A stretch of 59,985 nucleotides of DNA from Mesostigma viride (lineage: Eukaryota > Streptophyta > Mesostigmatophyceae > Mesostigmatales > Mesostigmataceae). Shown here one piece after another: positions 1 through 39,763 of the stretch. Where the stretch lies: NCBI GenBank assembly GCA_009746045.1, contig RPFO01000579.1, positions 126,001 to 185,985 of the forward strand, given 5' to 3'. The notes under the pieces were generated by a model. That model did no database searches and was not told the origin of the DNA. It was given only the letters and a program-made list of their open reading frames with translations. Made by a program: the position numbers and the translations under genes. The number at the start of each line of letters is the position of its first letter. Position 1 is the stretch's first letter.

Positions 1-933
1 ACCTTTTTAATAAAATTCGTATAGACCGGGCCTTAGTTTATTTCCATATAACAGTTAAGTGACCCAGGTATGCCAAAAATAGCCTGAAATGCCTAGTTGT
101 GCCTAAATTGGGGTGCCCGCATTAATAAGGCGCGCCCTGCGACCAAGGTAGCCAGTGTACTGTAGATATCCGGCATAAGTGTAAAGACCCGGAAAAACAG
201 TAAGGTTGTGTTCCACGCCGCGTTGTGTACATACATACCTGGCTCCTCCCATACAGACATACATACTGGTACAGACATACATACATACATACCTGGCTCC
301 TCCCATGTCCCAGGTTCATCTTCAAGCAATCCCTACAGTAGAGTTTTCTGTTCAGTGTCGTTCTGAACACAATGTGAAGATGTTCTAGTTGGAGCCAAGG
401 GTCAAGTCTAGGGAAATATTCTTCTCGCAAACTGGATCTACCAGACACACGTGAACAAGGGTGAACTGTTGTCAGCAAAGTGCACTGCATGGCCGACACG
501 TAATAATAAACATGACGTTTGGTTACGGTTGCCAAGAATAATCGTCTACCAGAGAAATTGAATGGAACGATTAAAAAATTGAATTGAACGGATTTTCGAG
601 TTAAACACTTCATCAAAGCATCTGCATGCCTTTCCGATGGCTAGCATGTAGTTGCGCCCACAATTATGGCGTCGCTGACGTCGCTTTGGGTTGCCAGCCG
701 TTCTCCAATAGCAATTCACACTGATGTGGTCTCATTCTGTTTGCCCATGCAGAAATCGGGCTGCCGTTCGTTATGCCTTTTTATTAGAATCAACCTTTAG
801 TATGCGAATGGTCGCATGGTGGAGTGGGAGAGATCAAGGTATTGCCGACCCTGCCACACATCCCGAAGACTGGCGCGATGCGGCAAGCTCCTCGAATCAC
901 CCCAGAACGTATTGATTGACCTGAACTCCTCGG
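1..933. other. 5' flank of the first gene, no gene recognised
   Basis: No coding segment with recognisable similarity is visible. There is a small imperfect repeat of a segment containing ACCTGGCTCCTCCCAT (about 238-256 and 290-306) within CATA-rich DNA. The promoter and any 5' UTR exons of the following gene should lie here; a non-coding or short coding upstream exon cannot be excluded. Confidence 0.4.
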
Positions 934-29172
<28,239 letters not shown>

Positions 29173-29559
29173 GAAGCTGGGAGCCCCGAACGGTGATGAG
29201 ATCATCCGAAGTAGCCTTAACAGATTCTCCTGTCAAGCACTGTTTGCCTAGCCTTCCATCAAGCACTGTTTGCCTAGCCTTCCATCTCACTGTAGATAAC
29301 GGATTCAGTGTTCGATCAGGAAACAGCGTTTGGGGGGACGGCTCTTGGCCAATAGATGCTCAGGTTGTAGCTATTATTTATTCACTAAGACCGACAACTC
29401 ATTCCTTATTTCATTAATTATTTTGAACGAGAGGATTGGTGCAATGTATGGGTTTTAAATAGTATATTAACACGTGAGTGCATCTCGTGACATGGACACT
29501 GCACTCAGTGAAATGGGAGTCCTCAATGAAATGGGAATTCATTAGATAATAAAGAACAT
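29173..29559. other. 3' flank of the first gene
   Basis: AT-richer sequence holding the presumed 3' UTR. A short direct repeat (CAAGCACTGTTTGCCTAGCC, about 29235-29283) is the only structure seen. No gene is recognised. Confidence 0.4.
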
Positions 29560-29696
29560 ATCTCTGTGGGGAGTATATGTTCTTAATATCCCTGAGACAG
29601 GGCATATGGTTTTTAATACATTCTAAGCTACAACCAGCAGGTGGGGGGATGTAAACCGCCACCTACCCTGGGTGCACAAGGTCCCTGCACCACCAT

Positions 29697-30377
29697 TAAT
29701 TAATTAATTAATAAGCACGTGACTGCGTCACGTGGGTGCCAATACAGAGTAAAGGAACCTTCAACCCTATATACACAGTGAGAAGGAGGGAGGGCGCCCT
29801 AGCTTCTCTCACTGCCGCAGGTGGGCAGGCCACAGAGCGCTCTCTCCACGGCATGGTGCCGGGGCGCAACACTGTGGGTGCAATACAACCAGTGCAATAC
29901 CATAGGTAGGCTGACGCATAGCTTATGCTACAAATGTGAGGTGGGCTCAAGACGTCGGCTAATTAAGGCGCAAGCTGATGGCCACAAGGTGCCAGAGCTA
30001 ATTGAAGGTACTATAACGCTGTGCGCTAATATCGTTTCAAGTGCTGTAATGCCTAAGCTATCCCATCATCGATCCCCCCCATCTAGACAACTAGCTGGAG
30101 TGCTCTATCCCGGGGAAGCCCGGGGGGGCTTCCACAGTTTCTTGTTGACATAGAGGTCCCCGCCCCGCCAGTACACTTGGGGCTTCTCGGGGTTGGTCTT
30201 GTGGCGGATGTAGTCGGGCCACTGATCGCGGCGTTGCTGCTGCTGGGCTGGCGTCAGGTCGTCGTCAAGCGACCAGGAGGTGTTCACCAGCTTCTTGCGG
30301 CGAGAGAGGAACCGAACTCGGGCTGTGATGTCGCTGAAGGTGAGGACCACTGGACCACCAAGGTGAGGACCACTGGA
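29697..30377 (-). mobile_element. 5'-truncated non-LTR retrotransposon insertion with 12-bp target duplication
   Basis: CTGCACCACCAT occurs at 29685-29696 and 30378-30389, bounding the insert. On the minus strand the insert starts inside an ORF1 C-terminal domain, runs through a 3' UTR ending CACGTGACGCAGTCACGTG, and finishes with a TTAATTAATTAATTAAT tail. This is the expected result of target-primed reverse transcription. Confidence 0.6.
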
Positions 30378-30389
30378 CTGCACCACCAT
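30105..30389 (-). pseudogene. L1-type ORF1 C-terminal domain fragment
   Basis: The reading frame carries ITARVRFLSRRKKLVNTSW, DDDLTPAQQQQRRDQWPDYI and a YWRGGDLYVN-like end. This resembles the C-terminal domain of LINE-1 ORF1 proteins (a basic R/K patch, then LTP and a WP segment, then a GD-x-L turn). It is truncated at its N-terminus and lies in the insertion at 29697-30377. Confidence 0.6.
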
Positions 30390-30539
30390 GTATTCCAGCA
30401 GCTAAGGTGTGGACTGGAGGCTACGCCTATCTATTCTACACAACTCTATATTTTCCCTAGGCTGGGGTTGCTAGCCGGTGGCGGGGGTCGCCTGCCATGG
30501 CTTGTGGTCGACGTAGATGACCTATAGACCGGCTTCGAT

Positions 30540-30705
30540 TTCGATGTGTAAACCGGCTTCTTACCTGCTGCCTGCCGGAGCTGGAGGTAGGTCGGCCATA
30601 TCTCCCGTCGCCGTTGTTGCTGCACGGGGGTCAAGTTGTCGTCCAGCGTGTAGGAGGTCCCTACGAGCCGCTTGCGACGCTAGCTGGAACTCCAGCTTGT
30701 CTGCC
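30540..30705 (-). pseudogene. Second ORF1 C-terminal fragment (left arm)
   Basis: On the minus strand ADKLEFQLASQAARR-like sequence precedes LDDNLTPVQQQRRREIWPTY, the same domain as at 30105-30389. It is cut off from its N-terminal part by the insertion at 30711-31975. Confidence 0.55.
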
Positions 30706-30710
30706 ATGAA

Positions 30711-31975
30711 TTAATTAACACGTAACAGCGTTAGGTGAGCATAAGTCCTCAGTACGGTTGAGTGGGATGGGATGGGATGGGATGGGATGGGATGGGATGG
30801 GATGGGATGGGATGGGATGGGATGGGATGGGATGGGATGGGATGGGATGGGATGGGATGGGATGGGATGGGATGGGATGGGATGGGATGGGATGGGATGG
30901 GATGGGATGGGATGGGATGGGATGGGATGGGATGGGATGGGATGGGATGGGATGGGATGGGACGAGATGGCCATGGGATGGGATGGGATGGGATGGGATG
31001 GGAAGGGATGGGATGGGATGGGATGGGATGGGATGGGATGGGATGGGATGGGATGGGATGGGATGGGATGGGATGGGATGGGATGGGATGGGATGGGATG
31101 GGATCGATGGGATGGGATGGGATGGGATGGGATGGGATGGGATGGGATGGGATGGGATGGGATGGGGTGGGATGGGATGGGATGGGATGGGATGGGATGG
31201 GATGGGATGGGATGGGATGGGATGGGATGGGATGGGATGGGATGGAATGGGATGGGATGGGATGGGATGGGATGGGATGGGATGGGATGGGATGGGATGG
31301 GATGGGATGGGATGGGATGGGATGGGATGGGATGGGATGGGATGGGATGGGATGGGATGGGATGGGATGGGATGGGATGGGATGGGATGGGATGGGATGG
31401 GATCATTGGGAGGGGATCAGTGGGATGGGATGGGATGGGATGGGATGGGATGGGATGGGATGGGATGGGATGGGATGGGATGGGATGGGATGGGATGGGA
31501 TGGGATGGGATGGGATGGGATGGGATGGGATGGGATGGGATGGGATGGGATGGGATGGGATGGGATGGGATGGGATGGGATGGGATGGGATGGGATGGGA
31601 TGGGATGGGATGGGATGGGATGGGATGGGATGGGATGGGATGGGATGGGATGGGATGGGATGGGATGGGATGGGATGGGATGGGATGGGATGGGATGGGA
31701 TGGGATGGGATGGGATGGGATGGGATGGGATGGGATGGGATGGGATGGGATGGGATGGGATGGGATGGGATGGGATGGGATGGGATGGGATGGGATGGGA
31801 TGGGATGGGATGGGATGGGATGGGATGGGATGGGATGGGATGGGATGGGATGGGATGGGATGGGATGGGATGGGATGGGATGGGATGGGATGGGATGGGA
31901 TGGGATGGGATGGGATGGGATGGGATGGGATGGGATGGGATCAAGATGGCAATGGGATGGGATGGGATGGGATGG
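30711..31975 (-). mobile_element. Insertion consisting of a retroelement 3' end and a 1.2-kb (GGGAT)n array
   Basis: On the minus strand the array (ATCCC)n leads into TACTGAGGACTTATGCTCAC, CTAACGCTGTTACGTG and a TTAATTAATTC tail, the same 3' end as the other family members here. It splits an ORF1 remnant. Flanks TCCAGCTTGTCTGCCATG (ends 30710) and a related TCCGAGCTACTCAGACTATG (after 31979) may be a decayed target duplication. Array interruptions occur near 30961, 31104 and 31404. Huge MGWDG-type ORFs here are not genes. Confidence 0.5.
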
Positions 31976-31989
31976 AGGGTCCGAGCTAC

Positions 31990-33059
31990 TCAGACTATGT
32001 ACTGAGTCAAAGAATTGAGGAGAAGCGGGGGCGCCGGGTCCGGACTTACCCCGCGAGCGGGGAAGGCGGATAGCCTCCATCTTGACCTCAACAGTGAGAG
32101 CCATGGGGGCAAGGATTTTGATCTCAAACGCCTTGGCAAGGGACTCGGAGGTCTCACCTGGCAGCAGGTCGAAGTGCTTGACGATGATGTTGTGGCTGCG
32201 CTTGACGAGCTGGGCCTCCTCGCAGAGGTCGAGCGTTTGTTGCTTGAGCTGTGCGGTGATGGTGGAGGTGGTGGCCGATGGTACTGCGGTTCAGCAGCAT
32301 ATGGTGGCCCAGGTCTGCCGGGTGGGAGGTGCATCGGCCGGCTGGGCCCGCGCAGGGGCTGGCCTGGCGGCAACGTCCTTCACCGCCTGCAGGCGTTGAG
32401 GCCCGCGGTGTTTTGCAGGCACTCGGTGGCAATGGCATTGTCCTCAAGCCGCTTGTTGAGCTTGAAGAGCTGCCGGCGGTGCCTGGCGTCCGGGTGGCGA
32501 CAGTGGTGGCGGTGCAGGCGAGGAGCTTGGAGGCCGGTGGCGGTGGGCCCGCGGTGGTGTTGGAGAGGAGGGGAAGCTCGGCAGCCACGGTCCGGTGCCT
32601 CCCATTAATTAATTAAACTCGTGCTCCCGTTGGGGAGTCACGGAGCACCGAAGTGCTTTTAATCCCTGTGTGTGCACTACAGGAGAAAGGGCAGAGACCC
32701 CCAGTCTCCTTCATGCCAAAGGCATGCCACAGCTGCAATCGGGCGCGGCTAGCTAAAAGGACAGGCTAACGATCCGGCAAACTGTGGGTGCAATAAGACC
32801 CATGTGAGCATATCATCCGGTGCCTCCCATGGCTGCCACATCTGTAGCGAGGGGGGTTACGTGCTGCTCAAAGGTTTTTAAGGAGAGTGCGAAAGGTGGT
32901 TTCGGTCACGGCGGTGGGGGGGGAGCTAGGGGGGGGGAGCCCAGATCTCAGCGTCGGAGCGCCCGAGGAGGGAGCAGAGGGCGATGTGCCCTGGCTGAAG
33001 ACTGACGTCTGACGGGGCCGGTCGCAGCGGTGCAGGAAGTCATGCAGCATCCGGGACAC
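31990..33059 (-). pseudogene. ORF1 N-terminal and middle parts (left arm)
   Basis: On the minus strand pieces in shifting frames read TAVTETTFRTLLK (about 32900), then QTLDLCEEAQLVKRSHNI, IVKHFDLLPGE and SLAKAFEIKILAPM (about 32100-32230). The same words occur on the plus strand at 34770-35410. Frameshifts and a 210-bp insertion break it. Confidence 0.55.
32606..32815 (-). mobile_element. 210-bp SINE-like insertion with 15-bp target duplication
   Basis: TCCGGTGCCTCCCAT at 32591-32605 is repeated, perfectly apart from its flanks, at 32816-32830. Between them, the minus strand starts TGATATGCTCACATGGG, contains GCACCCACAG as in the larger insertion, and ends in TTAATTAATTAATTA. A clear Pol III B box was not found, so it may be a truncated LINE copy rather than a true SINE. 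Confidence 0.65.
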
Positions 33060-33239
33060 TGACCTGACTGCCGTCCCGCATTACGGAGGTTATTATGCAT
33101 GGCGGTGGAGAGTTAATGCACATGGGTTCAAACTGAAGCGAGGCATATGCCCCGGAGAAGATGCAGGTGGTAGCAACTCGATCGATCCCGGGGTGACATT
33201 GTGCCAATCCAAGCCTTCGACGGAAAAGACGTAAAACCG

Positions 33240-33870
33240 ACTAGCGCGCTTTGTCAGGGCGACCGCGCTTGGGCTCAGGGGATCAATCGAGGCCGTGGGC
33301 GAGGCCGCAGGAGGAGCCGCATGCCGCGAGCCGAGTAAACCACTAGTAGTAGGCTTGAATCTTGATTAGTGGCATCGCTGCCTTCTGGGCCGGGAGGCTT
33401 AGCCTCAGATGTAGCTTCAGGGCTCAGCGCATGCAGGCTATATGTGACAGTCGGACTGAACTACTGAACACCGTCAAGCCACGAGGGCCACGAGCCACGA
33501 CTGATAGCCATGGCTGACGGCAGTGCCTATAACCTTTACGTTTGGTCTCCAAATTTTGCCACGACTATATCACAATCGCTTCGTCTTAATTCTAGATCGA
33601 TAAGACGCACACGAGCTGATATACTTTCCCAAAGCTATCACATAATTACCATTATATGGCGAGCTTAAGCGCACCAGGACGCAGCGCAGCCTGGCTGCTG
33701 CGTAATGAGCCCTGCTGAAGCTACGTCTGAAGCTACAGTACGCCTCCCGGCCTCAAGGGCAGCCGAACCACTAATCAAGCCAGTAGTACTCGGCTCCTCC
33801 AGCGGCTTCGCCATCGGCATCGCCTGAGCCCAAACGCAGTCGCCCTGAAGAACAGCACTGGACCGAATGC
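33240..33870. repeat. Foldback with roughly 190-bp arms
   Basis: 33240-33435 and 33680-33870 are imperfect reverse complements: TTGGGCTCAGG, GGAGGAGCCG, CTTGATTAGTGG, GGCCGGGAGGC and GTAGCTTCAG occur in order on one arm and inverted on the other. The loop is about 245 bases. This is the centre of the larger inverted duplication. Confidence 0.75.
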
Positions 33871-34640
33871 GCCAAACTTCGGTATAATCAACAAAGTCGG
33901 CTATAATTTGGCAACGAACCCGGCGACATCATTCAGGTCTATGTGTTAACTATACGGGCAGCATGCCTCGCTTTCAGTTGAATTGTCCGAGCATAAGTAA
34001 GTACTTGCGTCTCATGCGCATGGGCAATGATGCCGCCGGTGGAGTACTATGCTTATCTCATTAGAAAAATAATCACACGAAAGTTACAAAAATCGTCTGC
34101 ATCATGCCCCAACCATATAGTCACTATATAGAGGGGGATAATATTATATTCATTGACTAATGATAAATTACGAAGGTGATATTGGCATGCAACATAAGGA
34201 AAACCCCGAAAAGAAGAAGAACCCTGAAGAAATTAATTGAAAGGGGGATATATATAATCCTCATCTGAGCTGTCCTCTACTGTTATATGGTAGACGAGGC
34301 GGTAGTGTAGCGGCTATCCTCAGGGGCAATAAACTCCACCTGCGGACTTCTACCAGCTGGCTAGCAATTGGCCGCGGGGCCGGCGTGGGGATAAAACAGG
34401 AGCATGCCCCTCATGAAGGTGCTTATCGCAGATGGCAGCCCATTTCTCGGTTCTCCTTGTCTATCATGCGGGCGCGGAGTACAGATTGTCCCGGAAGCCC
34501 TGCCGATCCAGTTGTGTTGCATACGTTTGGGTCTCGCTGCGTCGGTGCAGGGCGTGCTCAAGTTTGCCAGTGGGTTGCAATGGTGCAAGCATCTCCACCA
34601 ACATAATCGCCTCCGTCTGCCAAACGGCAAACCACTCGCC
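33871..34640. other. Right-arm inner spacer, no gene recognised
   Basis: Short matches to the opposite arm (GCATGCCTCGCTTTCAGTTGAA near 33964 against the left arm near 33140) suggest this is also part of the inverted duplication. 34404-34650 is open on the plus strand but matches nothing I recognise. Confidence 0.4.
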
Positions 34641-34759
34641 GGGCCGCCACAGTGCCGCCTAATAATGCTGACGACCTGCACCACTTCATCCGTCCCCGCC
34701 TTCAGCACGTCGCCCTCTGCTCCCTCCTCGGGCGCTCCAACGCTGTGATCTGGGATCCC

Positions 34760-35700
34760 ACAGCTCCTGGCCACCGCCGTGACCGAAACCACCTTTCACG
34801 CTCTCAGTCCTTAAGGAGGCCTTCGAGCAGCGCGTGACCCCCGTCACTGCAGAAAGTGCAGATGTGGCAACCAGGCATGGCCTCGGAGGGCGGCACGCTG
34901 GCTGCCGAGCTTCCCCTCGACCTCACTTCACCACCGCCACCTTCACCTCCACCCGACTCCTCGCCATGCAGCACCTCCACCACCACCGACCACCGCCATC
35001 ACCGCCTCCACCGACGCCATCACCGCCCAGCTCCTCAAGCTCACAACAAGCGGCTCTAGGACAACGCGCCATCGCCATCGCGTACGTGCCTGTATAGTAC
35101 AGCAGGCCTCACCGCCCAGGCGGTGAAGGACACTGCCGCCAGGCGCCAGCAATTCCTCTGTCCCAGCCGGCGATGCACCTCCTCACCCAGGGCTGCCAGT
35201 AGGCCGCCATGCTGCTGAACCATATCACCTCCACCACCTCTGCCATCAGCTGCACCGGCTTAACAGACGCTCGACCTCCGCGAGGAGGCCGAGCTCGACA
35301 AGCGCAGCCACAACGTCATCGTCAAGCACTTCGACCTGAGCTGCCAGGTGAGAACTCTGAGACCCCGGCTTGCCAAGGCGTTTGAGAACAAATTCCTTGC
35401 CCCCATGGTTGTCATCGGTGAGGTCAAGATGGAGGCTATCCTCCCGCCCCCGGCTCGCGGGGCAAGGCTGGACCGCCCCCGCTGCTCCACACTCACCGTC
35501 GAATACATGGCGGACAAACTGCTATTTCTCAAGCACCGCAAGCGGCTCGTAGGGACCCCCTACACGCAGTGGGGCGACGACTTGACCCAGTGGCCAGCGC
35601 AGCAACAACGTTGTTACTGTTCAGCGACGGGAGCTCAGACTGGCCGACCTACCTCCAGCTCCGGCAGGCAGCAGGGAAGAAGCCAGTTTTCTTGAGGGGG
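34760..35700 (+). pseudogene. ORF1 remnant (right arm)
   Basis: In shifting frames it shows AVTETTFHAL, FEQRVTPVTAE, REEAELDKRSHNVIVKHFDL, LAKAFENKFLAPM and VEYMADKLLFLKHRKRLVG, then GDDLTQWPAQQQR. This is the same protein as the minus-strand copy, including the LINE-1 ORF1-like C-terminal domain. The middle is replaced by Ser/Pro/Thr-rich low complexity. Non-functional. Confidence 0.6.
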
Positions 35701-36031
35701 GCGGCCATCTACGTCGACCACAATTAGCTATGGCAGGCGACCCCCGCCCCAGCAACCCCCGCCTACATGCATCTTCCACCCGGCCATGTCAGGCCTCTTT
35801 TGGTGATACACCATGGTGGTGCATGCAGGTGCACCTTGTGCACCCAGAGTAGGTGGCAGTTTACATCCCCCACCTGCAGGTTGTAGCTCAGAATGTATTA
35901 AAAACCATACGCCCCTTCTCAGGGATATGCGTTACATATACTCCCCACGGAGATTAATTGATTCTTAGTCGGAAATGGGAATGAAGTGGGATTAATTATC
36001 TATCTAACAACTAGTTTCAGGCTTGCGCCAT

Positions 36032-37399
36032 TAATTAATTAATAGACACGTGACTGCGTCATGTGAGCATAAGTCCTCAGTGGGAGGGGAACATGGGATC
36101 AGTGGAATGGATGAGGTAAGCTATCTAGGTCGTAGTTACAGGGGTGTGGGCACCGCGGCCCGGATCGCTATCAAATGCCATACGTCCGGTCACACGCGGA
36201 GCCCCCACAGACTTGGGGGTGGTCTCCTTCATCACTACTTGCCATCTATCCTTGCGTACCATCTGCCTCCATATTACAGACAAACCAGGAGGCTGCCCGG
36301 GCGTGAGCCCGTCGCGTCTAGTGTAGCACATGTCCATGCCGAGTCTATCACGAAAAGTCCACGGGTGGCGGCCCTGCCGCGCGCGGCCTGGGGCACGCCA
36401 GGTGAGGACATATCGCCCAGGCTGGGCGGGTATGGTGCCAGCTAGTCTATCTGATGTGTCTACCTGATCTGTGCGGGCCAGGTGCCCGGCTAGGCCCAGG
36501 CGCCTGTGCCTAATAATGCGGGAAACATAGGGCAAATCAGCGTACAAATCCTCATTACTAATGTGCAAACCAAAGGGGATGTTAATAAGGGCCTTGCGCA
36601 GCATCTTGGTGACGGCGCCGTCGAGTCGTTGCTCCAGCTCCTGCGTCAGTGTCCAGGTCTCGGCGCCGTAGGTCAGGATCGTCAGAATGACGACCTTCAA
36701 AGAGGTCACGCTTGACGATCCGGGGTAGGGCGGGGTTGCTCCACCAGCGGTGGTGGTCATGGAGGTGCGACCACGCCATGCCGATCCGTGTCGTCAGGTC
36801 GTCCTCGCAGTCGGGAAGCCAACTGCCAATGAAGCGGCCTCAAAGTAGGGTAGGGGACCTCGGTGTCGTCTAAGAGGCGGAGTGTGGGTGGGGGCCCTGC
36901 CATGCCGAGGGCCAGGGCCTCCGTTTTGGGGCTGATTTCTAGACCAACCGCCCGAGCCTCGAGCGCCAGGCAGTCCAGCCAAAGTTGGGCAGACTCCGGC
37001 TTCTCGATGAGCGTGATGTCGTCGGCATAAATGAGGTCAGCTAGTAAATTCTGCTTGTGAGTCGGTCCCCCTTCTCCAAGCTCGTTCGTGATCGCTAGGC
37101 CGGGGGCACGGCCTGCAATGCTAGCAAAGCGAGCACGTGCCTGGCGCATAACATAATCCACTACAATAATAAACAGGTACGGCGACAGGACGCAACCCTG
37201 CCAGACGCCGGTCTGCAGTGGGCATGGCGGGGTAAAGCCGTGTTGAGTGCATGCGCACCGAAGTGGTCGACCCCTCATACAGCGTGCGGATGACGGTAAT
37301 CAGGGGAGTGGCCCGGGCGCGAGCGCGAGCAAGTACAGCGGGCCATAGAGCGTTCCAGAGGACAGAATCAAAAGCCTTGTACGGCCTCAATACAACTAC
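36032..37399 (-). mobile_element. Truncated non-LTR retrotransposon insertion
   Basis: GCTTGCGCCAT at 36021-36031 recurs at 37400-37410 as a likely target duplication. The minus strand starts within the reverse transcriptase, and ends CACTGAGGACTTATGCTCAC, ATGACGCAGTCACGTG and a TTAATTAATTAAT tail. A 22-bp repeat (TACGGCCTCAATACAACTACG) straddles the 5' junction, so the boundary there is uncertain. Confidence 0.55.
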
Positions 37400-37462
37400 G
37401 CTTGCGCCATGTACGGCCTCAATACAACTACGTTTTCCGACTTTGGTCACAAGCGTTGCCAC
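36125..37462 (-). pseudogene. Non-LTR reverse transcriptase, frameshifted
   Basis: Minus-strand pieces in order: PYKAFDSVLWNALW (motif A), TGVWQGCVLSPYLF (motif B), LADLIYADDITLI (motif C, YADD box intact), VGLEISPKTEALAL (motif D), then the connection YGAETWTLTQELEQRLD and MLRKALINI. Frames change near 37230 and 36770. The N-terminal fingers and any endonuclease are missing, so the copy is inactive. It resembles LINE elements of the L1/RTE/Jockey type; I cannot place the clade. Confidence 0.8.
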
Positions 37463-39763
37463 CTTGCCGGCCCCACCGATAATTCAGAGTTGGTGTCCAT
37501 CGATCTGCCACTTCTGTTTGTGAGTCATTAATTAACCTCCAGATTACAGGCATAAGCCGGGATGCACAAGGCTACACATTTCCATCACCATTCATATTCA
37601 TCATCCTGAACGACTCGAACACGCGGACAAGATAAAGGCAGGCTCAAGCTACCATGGTCCGGATTCTCCCGATTTGTGGCCTGCGCTGGTTGTCTCCTTG
37701 ATAAGCCGGGAGGCTGCCCAGGTGTGAGCCCGTTCTTTCTACGATATTCACATGTCCCTGCCCAGACTAGATCGCAAAATCAGTCCAGGGGCTGGTGCCC
37801 ACCTTGGCAGGCACGGCCAGGGCCTCGCCATCTAGGTGAGGGCAAAGCGCCCTAGCTGTGTGGGCTTAAAGAAAAATTATTTTTTTAAAAAAAAAATTCT
37901 TTTTAAAAAAATACTGATGTGAGGCCAGCTAGCTTCACATCTGAGGCCAGCTAGCCTAGCTGATGTGTCTACCGGCCTGATTGGTGTGGCAAAGTCTGCG
38001 TCACGTAGCACACACAAAACCTCACACGGGATACAGATGGTAAGAGCCTATTGATGTGATGATTAACGGCAACCTTTAATGAGAAAGCCAACTGCAATTA
38101 CTTGAGTTTCAAGGTGAATTGCTGCTCAGAGAATGCTTGTAAAAAACCAACCTTATTTATAGTAGTAGATGCCTGCATCATGTATAGAAGCAGAAAAATC
38201 ACAACATACCATGGAGCAATGCACTAGAGCATAGACCTCCATGAAATGGCTGTCAGCTTTCTATAATCAAATGAACTGTCTATAGGGTACAAGTGTATTT
38301 GCAGGTATATGCAAGTGCAACTTGGGTCCAGCCTGGAGCCTCACCTTCATACGTGCCTTCTGAGGGGATTCCAATCACGCAATGCATCCATGTTGAGGCT
38401 AACATTTGAAACCTGGTACGTGTTGCTATGCAACACCACGTACTGCACTCATTTCATGGCTGTTTTGCAGAGTACTCCGTGGCATGCCTCTGCGCATGAC
38501 ACGCAAGTACTTCTTTGATCGCATAAAAACCAGTCCCAACACCAGCAAAACTGTGCAGCAGAGCTGTCACACCTTCACAAACACGATAACACGACCGTCC
38601 TAACCCCCGCGTTCAGAGAGCCTCTGGCCACCGGCAACCTGTGCATTAGAAGGCAAATCTTGGGGCCTGTTGTGCCTGCGTGTATTTTCTTCCGGTAGGC
38701 GTTGCGTTCCATGCAAGCAAAAGAAACACCTTGATACATGCCCCCCCAGCTGGGCACCCTTGAGAATCCCGCGCCCAATGCAGCCAAAAACCGCCAAGAT
38801 GTGGCTACTTTTCATGGCTGCTGCCCAACTTCTAAACAGACATCCCCACAATGCCTGGTGCCTGAGGCAACCCTGGCAGTTCCGGCAAGAGCTCATTTGG
38901 GGGGGGATTTGCTCTCCTGGATAGACTTGCGTGGTCGCCCAAACGTCATTAAAAGAAGATGAGAGATCATGCGCTCCAGCATGCGAGGAAGCCCAGACAG
39001 GCCACGGCTATGCTGCGCATGAAGCACACCGCAGCTATTACCAGCCACCAGGCCGACTTGTCCCGTGGCAGTCCTCCCATCGGCGCATTCAAGCACATGG
39101 GCGCTGAGCACGCGAGGATTCTGCTGGGGAGTCTGCACCTGGTCGTATGGGGGGTGTTGAAACGGATGCCACGGATAGTTAGAACTAGGCAGGATGACCC
39201 TTTGTCCTACGGCTTTGCAAAGCGACCCCCTAGGTCTAACCCTGGGGGTTGGCTTGCGATAATGGTGTCGACGGCAGGTATGCTGCCGGCCCAACCAGTA
39301 CCTGCGGCTGCCAGTAACCATCATGATACCGCTGTCAACCGGTCTCACACCTAACAGCCTACATCAGCGATGCATTCCAAGGCGCGGCGCATTGCATGCC
39401 CTGAAAAATTAAGACCGGCTTACGTCGTTACCGGCCCAGCCAGGGGCCAGCAGGTCCGCTGGATACCAGTAATGGTTCCAGTTGTAATTCCAGTTACGAT
39501 GTACAGCCCCTGGTCCATGTGCCATCCCCACCTTAGCTTTCTTTGCTGACCAACCGCCTAGTCCCCGTTTGCCGACCTCTATCTACTCTTGGGAAAAGCC
39601 TTGTAACAAAGAGATTCAATCTCCCTCAGTGTCCGGCTTCGATGTGCTTGTCGTCACCACCGGGGCTATCACGTTGACCCTAGCTGGTGCTGTTCGATGA
39701 CAGCCCCTGACCCTTGTCGACTACGGCCCCTGGTCGCTGCTGTCACCATGTGGCAGCTGGTTG
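37463..39763. other. Intergenic, nothing recognised
   Basis: Contains A/T runs at 37869-37912, a small repeat of GAGGCCAGCTAGCCT (37920-37960) and two overlapping open frames (38600-38896 minus and 38959-39354 plus) without recognisable similarity. The 3' UTR of the homogentisate prenyltransferase gene should lie at its right edge. Confidence 0.4.

Larger units (their letters stand above)
29560..35960. repeat. Large degenerate inverted duplication centred near 33.56 kb
   Basis: Three homologous pairs lie in mirrored order: 29560-29696 with 35805-35945 (reverse complements, well over 80% alike by eye), ORF1-type coding remnants at about 30540-33059 (minus) with 34760-35700 (plus), and an inner foldback of 33240-33435 with 33680-33870. 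The left arm is longer because later insertions interrupt it. It could be one palindromic duplication or two adjacent opposed copies of the same retroelement. Confidence 0.65.

Noticed and set aside
30758-32073. Three plus-strand ORFs above 400 residues (MGWDG repeats)
   Set aside because: All three frames of the GGGAT array are open; composition is pure repeat and the array interrupts a retroelement remnant.
34285-34345. tRNA or SINE promoter (TAGTGTAGCGG fits an A box)
   Set aside because: No B box at the right distance and no cloverleaf could be drawn.
38600-39354. Two overlapping ORFs of 98-151 residues on opposite strands
   Set aside because: Neither shows a recognisable motif or splice-linked partners; left as unannotated intergenic DNA.
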